Position numbers and translations under genes: made by a program. From positions 62,001 to 126,000 of the forward strand of contig NZ_JBQKLI010000002.1 in the NCBI RefSeq assembly GCF_052116305.1: DNA of 64,000 nucleotides, read 5' to 3'. Below, piece by piece: positions 62,733 through 64,000 of this stretch (positions are counted from its first letter, which is position 1; each line of letters begins with the position of its first letter). Under the pieces are notes generated by a model. The model was not told where the DNA came from, ran no database searches, and was given only the letters and a program-made list of their open reading frames with translations. This stretch comes from JBQKLI01 sp012798975. Lineage in GTDB: Bacteria > Bacillota > Clostridia > Tissierellales > Peptoniphilaceae.

Positions 62733-63770
62733 CTATCTAATCGGATCTCCTGTATCTATTACAATGGTTCTTCCGATTTTCTCCATTTCTTTCTGCAATT
62801 GTTTAATGTGCTCTCCAGACTCTAAATCTGTAATTGCTTTATGATCGTATAGTTTATACTTTTCTTTCGCAAAATCAGGCGAGAGATTCGGCATAATAAC
62901 ATTGGCTCCGTACTGCAGTCCTAAAGTACGTCCCTTTTTATCAATAGAATTAAGAGCAGTTGTTGAAGGGATTAGTGCTTTTGGAAAGAGAATCCGAAGC
63001 AGCGCTACGATTCGAAGACTTAAATTCAAATCGCCTTGAGCGTAATCCTTATACTTGGTATCTTTTTGCGGAATAAAAGGACCTACTCCTATCATCTCCG
63101 GCTGCAATTCTTTTATAAAATTAAAATCCGCAACAAGATCTTCTGCTGTTTGGGAAGGAGCACCTATCATAAATCCTGTTCCCGTTACAAACCCCAGCTC
63201 CTTTAAGGAATACAAGGTTTCTTTCCGTTTGGCAAAACTTTGATTATCTGGATGAAGCTTATGGAACAGTTCTTCAGATGCGGCTTCGTGGCGCAGAAGG
63301 AAACGGTCTGCTCCTGCATCTTTAAAGGCTTTTAATTCTTCAAAACTTTTTACCCCCAAGGACAAAGTAATTCTTGTTTCTGGATAATAATTTTTTATCT
63401 CTCGGATGATCTCTGTGAAAAACTCTTTCGTTAAGAAAGGATCTTCTCCCCCCTGCAATACAAATGTACGAAATCCCAGCTTATATCCTTTATGTACCGA
63501 CGAAAGGATTTCTTCTTTTGTTAATCGAAACCTTTCGATGTTTTTATTGTCCCTTTGGATCCCGCAGTATCGGCAATTCTCCCTGCAGTAATTCGAATAT
63601 TCCACAAGCCCCCGTATATACACTTTATTCCCGCAATTGCTGAATAGTTTTTCTTCGGCTATCTTCCTTAGTTCTTCCATACATACAGGATCTTCATTTT
63701 TTAAAACAGCTAATAATTCATCGTCCTTTAACTCCTGCCCTTGCTGAAGTTTTTGGATCATATCATTCAT
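62733..63770 (-). CDS. hydE: [FeFe]-hydrogenase maturation radical SAM protein HydE
   Basis: 345 aa from the ATG at 63770, chosen because it overlaps the preceding regulator stop and the protein then begins MNDMIQKLQQ; the longer frame starts inside the upstream gene. Radical SAM motif SNYCRENCRYCGIQ, then FVLQGGEDPFLTKEF, GFMIGAPSQTAEDLVADFNF and GPFIPQKDTKYKDY. It helps build the dithiomethylamine bridge of the H-cluster. The gene order regulator-hydE-hydG-hydF is compact. Confidence 0.96.
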   Translation of the reverse strand: MNDMIQKLQQGQELKDDELLAVLKNEDPVCMEELRKIAEEKLFSNCGNKVYIRGLVEYSNYCRENCRYCGIQRDNKNIERFRLTKEEILSSVHKGYKLGFRTFVLQGGEDPFLTKEFFTEIIREIKNYYPETRITLSLGVKSFEELKAFKDAGADRFLLRHEAASEELFHKLHPDNQSFAKRKETLYSLKELGFVTGTGFMIGAPSQTAEDLVADFNFIKELQPEMIGVGPFIPQKDTKYKDYAQGDLNLSLRIVALLRILFPKALIPSTTALNSIDKKGRTLGLQYGANVIMPNLSPDFAKEKYKLYDHKAITDLESGEHIKQLQKEMEKIGRTIVIDTGDPIR

Positions 63771-64000
63771 CGCTTTTCTCCTGTTTATATACTGCTTTTG
63801 CTGTAACATTTTTTAGATTTCCCAGCTTCCCGCTTAATGCAGCAATCTCTTTCTGCTCAGCACGGACAACAACACTGATAATATTGATCCCTTCTTCGAC
63901 TCTAGGAATTCCCATTCTCCCTAAAATGAATTCTCCATACTGATGAAGTATTTCTTGAACATTTTTATTCTGGCTGCTGTCTTCAATAATAATACCGACA
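63763..64000 (-). CDS. TM1266-like iron-only hydrogenase system regulator (partial, C-terminal part)
   Basis: The right edge cuts this gene; 78 codons remain, ending in TGA at 63763. The visible part reads GIIIEDSSQNKNVQEILHQY, then GEFILGRMGIPRVEEGINII, VRAEQKEIAALSGKLGNLKN. This matches the small ACT/NikR-like ferredoxin-fold family encoded with hydE, hydF and hydG. Stop overlaps the hydE ATG by 8 bases. Probably a ligand-sensing regulator of hydrogenase maturation. Confidence 0.8.
   Translation of the reverse strand, partial: VGIIIEDSSQNKNVQEILHQYGEFILGRMGIPRVEEGINIISVVVRAEQKEIAALSGKLGNLKNVTAKAVYKQEKSDE

Noticed and set aside
62733..63809. Longer hydE start at 63809
   Set aside because: It would lie inside the regulator gene; the ATG at 63770 overlaps the regulator stop in the way other genes of this operon do.
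1..64000. CRISPR arrays, tRNA or rRNA genes, insertion sequences, prophage genes
   Set aside because: No spaced direct repeats, no cloverleaf or CCA-ended tRNA-like segments, and no transposase, integrase or phage structural proteins were found.

Overview
The window is AT-rich DNA with dense genes, most of them on the minus strand. It has strong AGGAGG-type ribosome binding sites, many intrinsic terminators, a T-box leader, a fluoride riboswitch, and anaerobic functions: the [FeFe]-hydrogenase maturases HydE, HydG and HydF, arginine deiminase, lactate dehydrogenase and methylglyoxal synthase. This fits a fermentative anaerobe of the Bacillota (class Clostridia). I cannot name genus or species. 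I see no rRNA, tRNA, CRISPR array, insertion sequence or prophage, so this looks like ordinary chromosome.

Layout. 1-8.5 kb: PPOX-fold protein, DUF924, a short UvrC-like GIY-YIG nuclease, two GNAT acetyltransferases, then an operon of AlaX-type tRNA editing protein, CPBP protease, a DUF697-like membrane protein broken by TGA, and a VanX-like lipoprotein. A diacylglycerol kinase-like gene is divergent. 8.6-14.9 kb: trpEDCFBA (no trpG) under a T-box leader with duplicated terminator modules. 15-18 kb: a frameshifted amidohydrolase and brnQ with an internal TAG. 18-24.6 kb: a flavoprotein, then a Bce-type peptide sensing and export module (permease, ATPase, kinase, regulator) behind arcA. 25-31.7 kb: M20 hydrolase, MFS transporter, a small membrane protein, broken metE and its LysR neighbour. 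31.9-36.7 kb: a two-gene membrane system behind a long leader, ACT protein, ldh, a YdaT-like protein, mgsA. 36.7-42.9 kb: DUF4256, DUF4180, peroxiredoxin, a broken RclA-like flavoprotein, cupin, Nat-type ABC exporter, a broken nitroreductase. 43-50.6 kb: baeRF-like protein, a probable selenocysteine ArsM, DUF421, an arsM relic, a dicarboxylate symporter, a fluoride-riboswitch antiporter, a membrane protein and a rhodanese lipoprotein. 50.7-60 kb: mostly stress or uncharacterised proteins (SDR, hemerythrin, PPK2, D-hydroxyacid dehydrogenase, CPBP, DUF1810, Csp-like copper protein, ClbS-like). 60-64 kb: hydF, hydG, hydE and the 3' end of a TM1266-type regulator, an operon running in from beyond the right edge.

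The strongest special features are: (1) arsM with an in-frame TGA exactly at the conserved catalytic cysteine and a SECIS-like hairpin 17-27 nt downstream, with a decayed arsM copy 0.8 kb away; (2) a fluoride riboswitch with its promoter and overlapping terminator controlling a CPA-type antiporter instead of crcB; (3) a T-box with one 5' domain but two antiterminator/terminator modules; (4) a long uncharacterised leader before a DUF5058-like membrane gene pair; (5) a dispersed intergenic hairpin element in two copies 33 kb apart.

At least eight genes carry a single-base frameshift or an internal stop. Most frameshifts are one-base losses in or beside short A or T runs, so consensus sequencing error must be excluded before calling these genes dead. 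The TGA of arsM is different in kind, because it falls on a functional cysteine.
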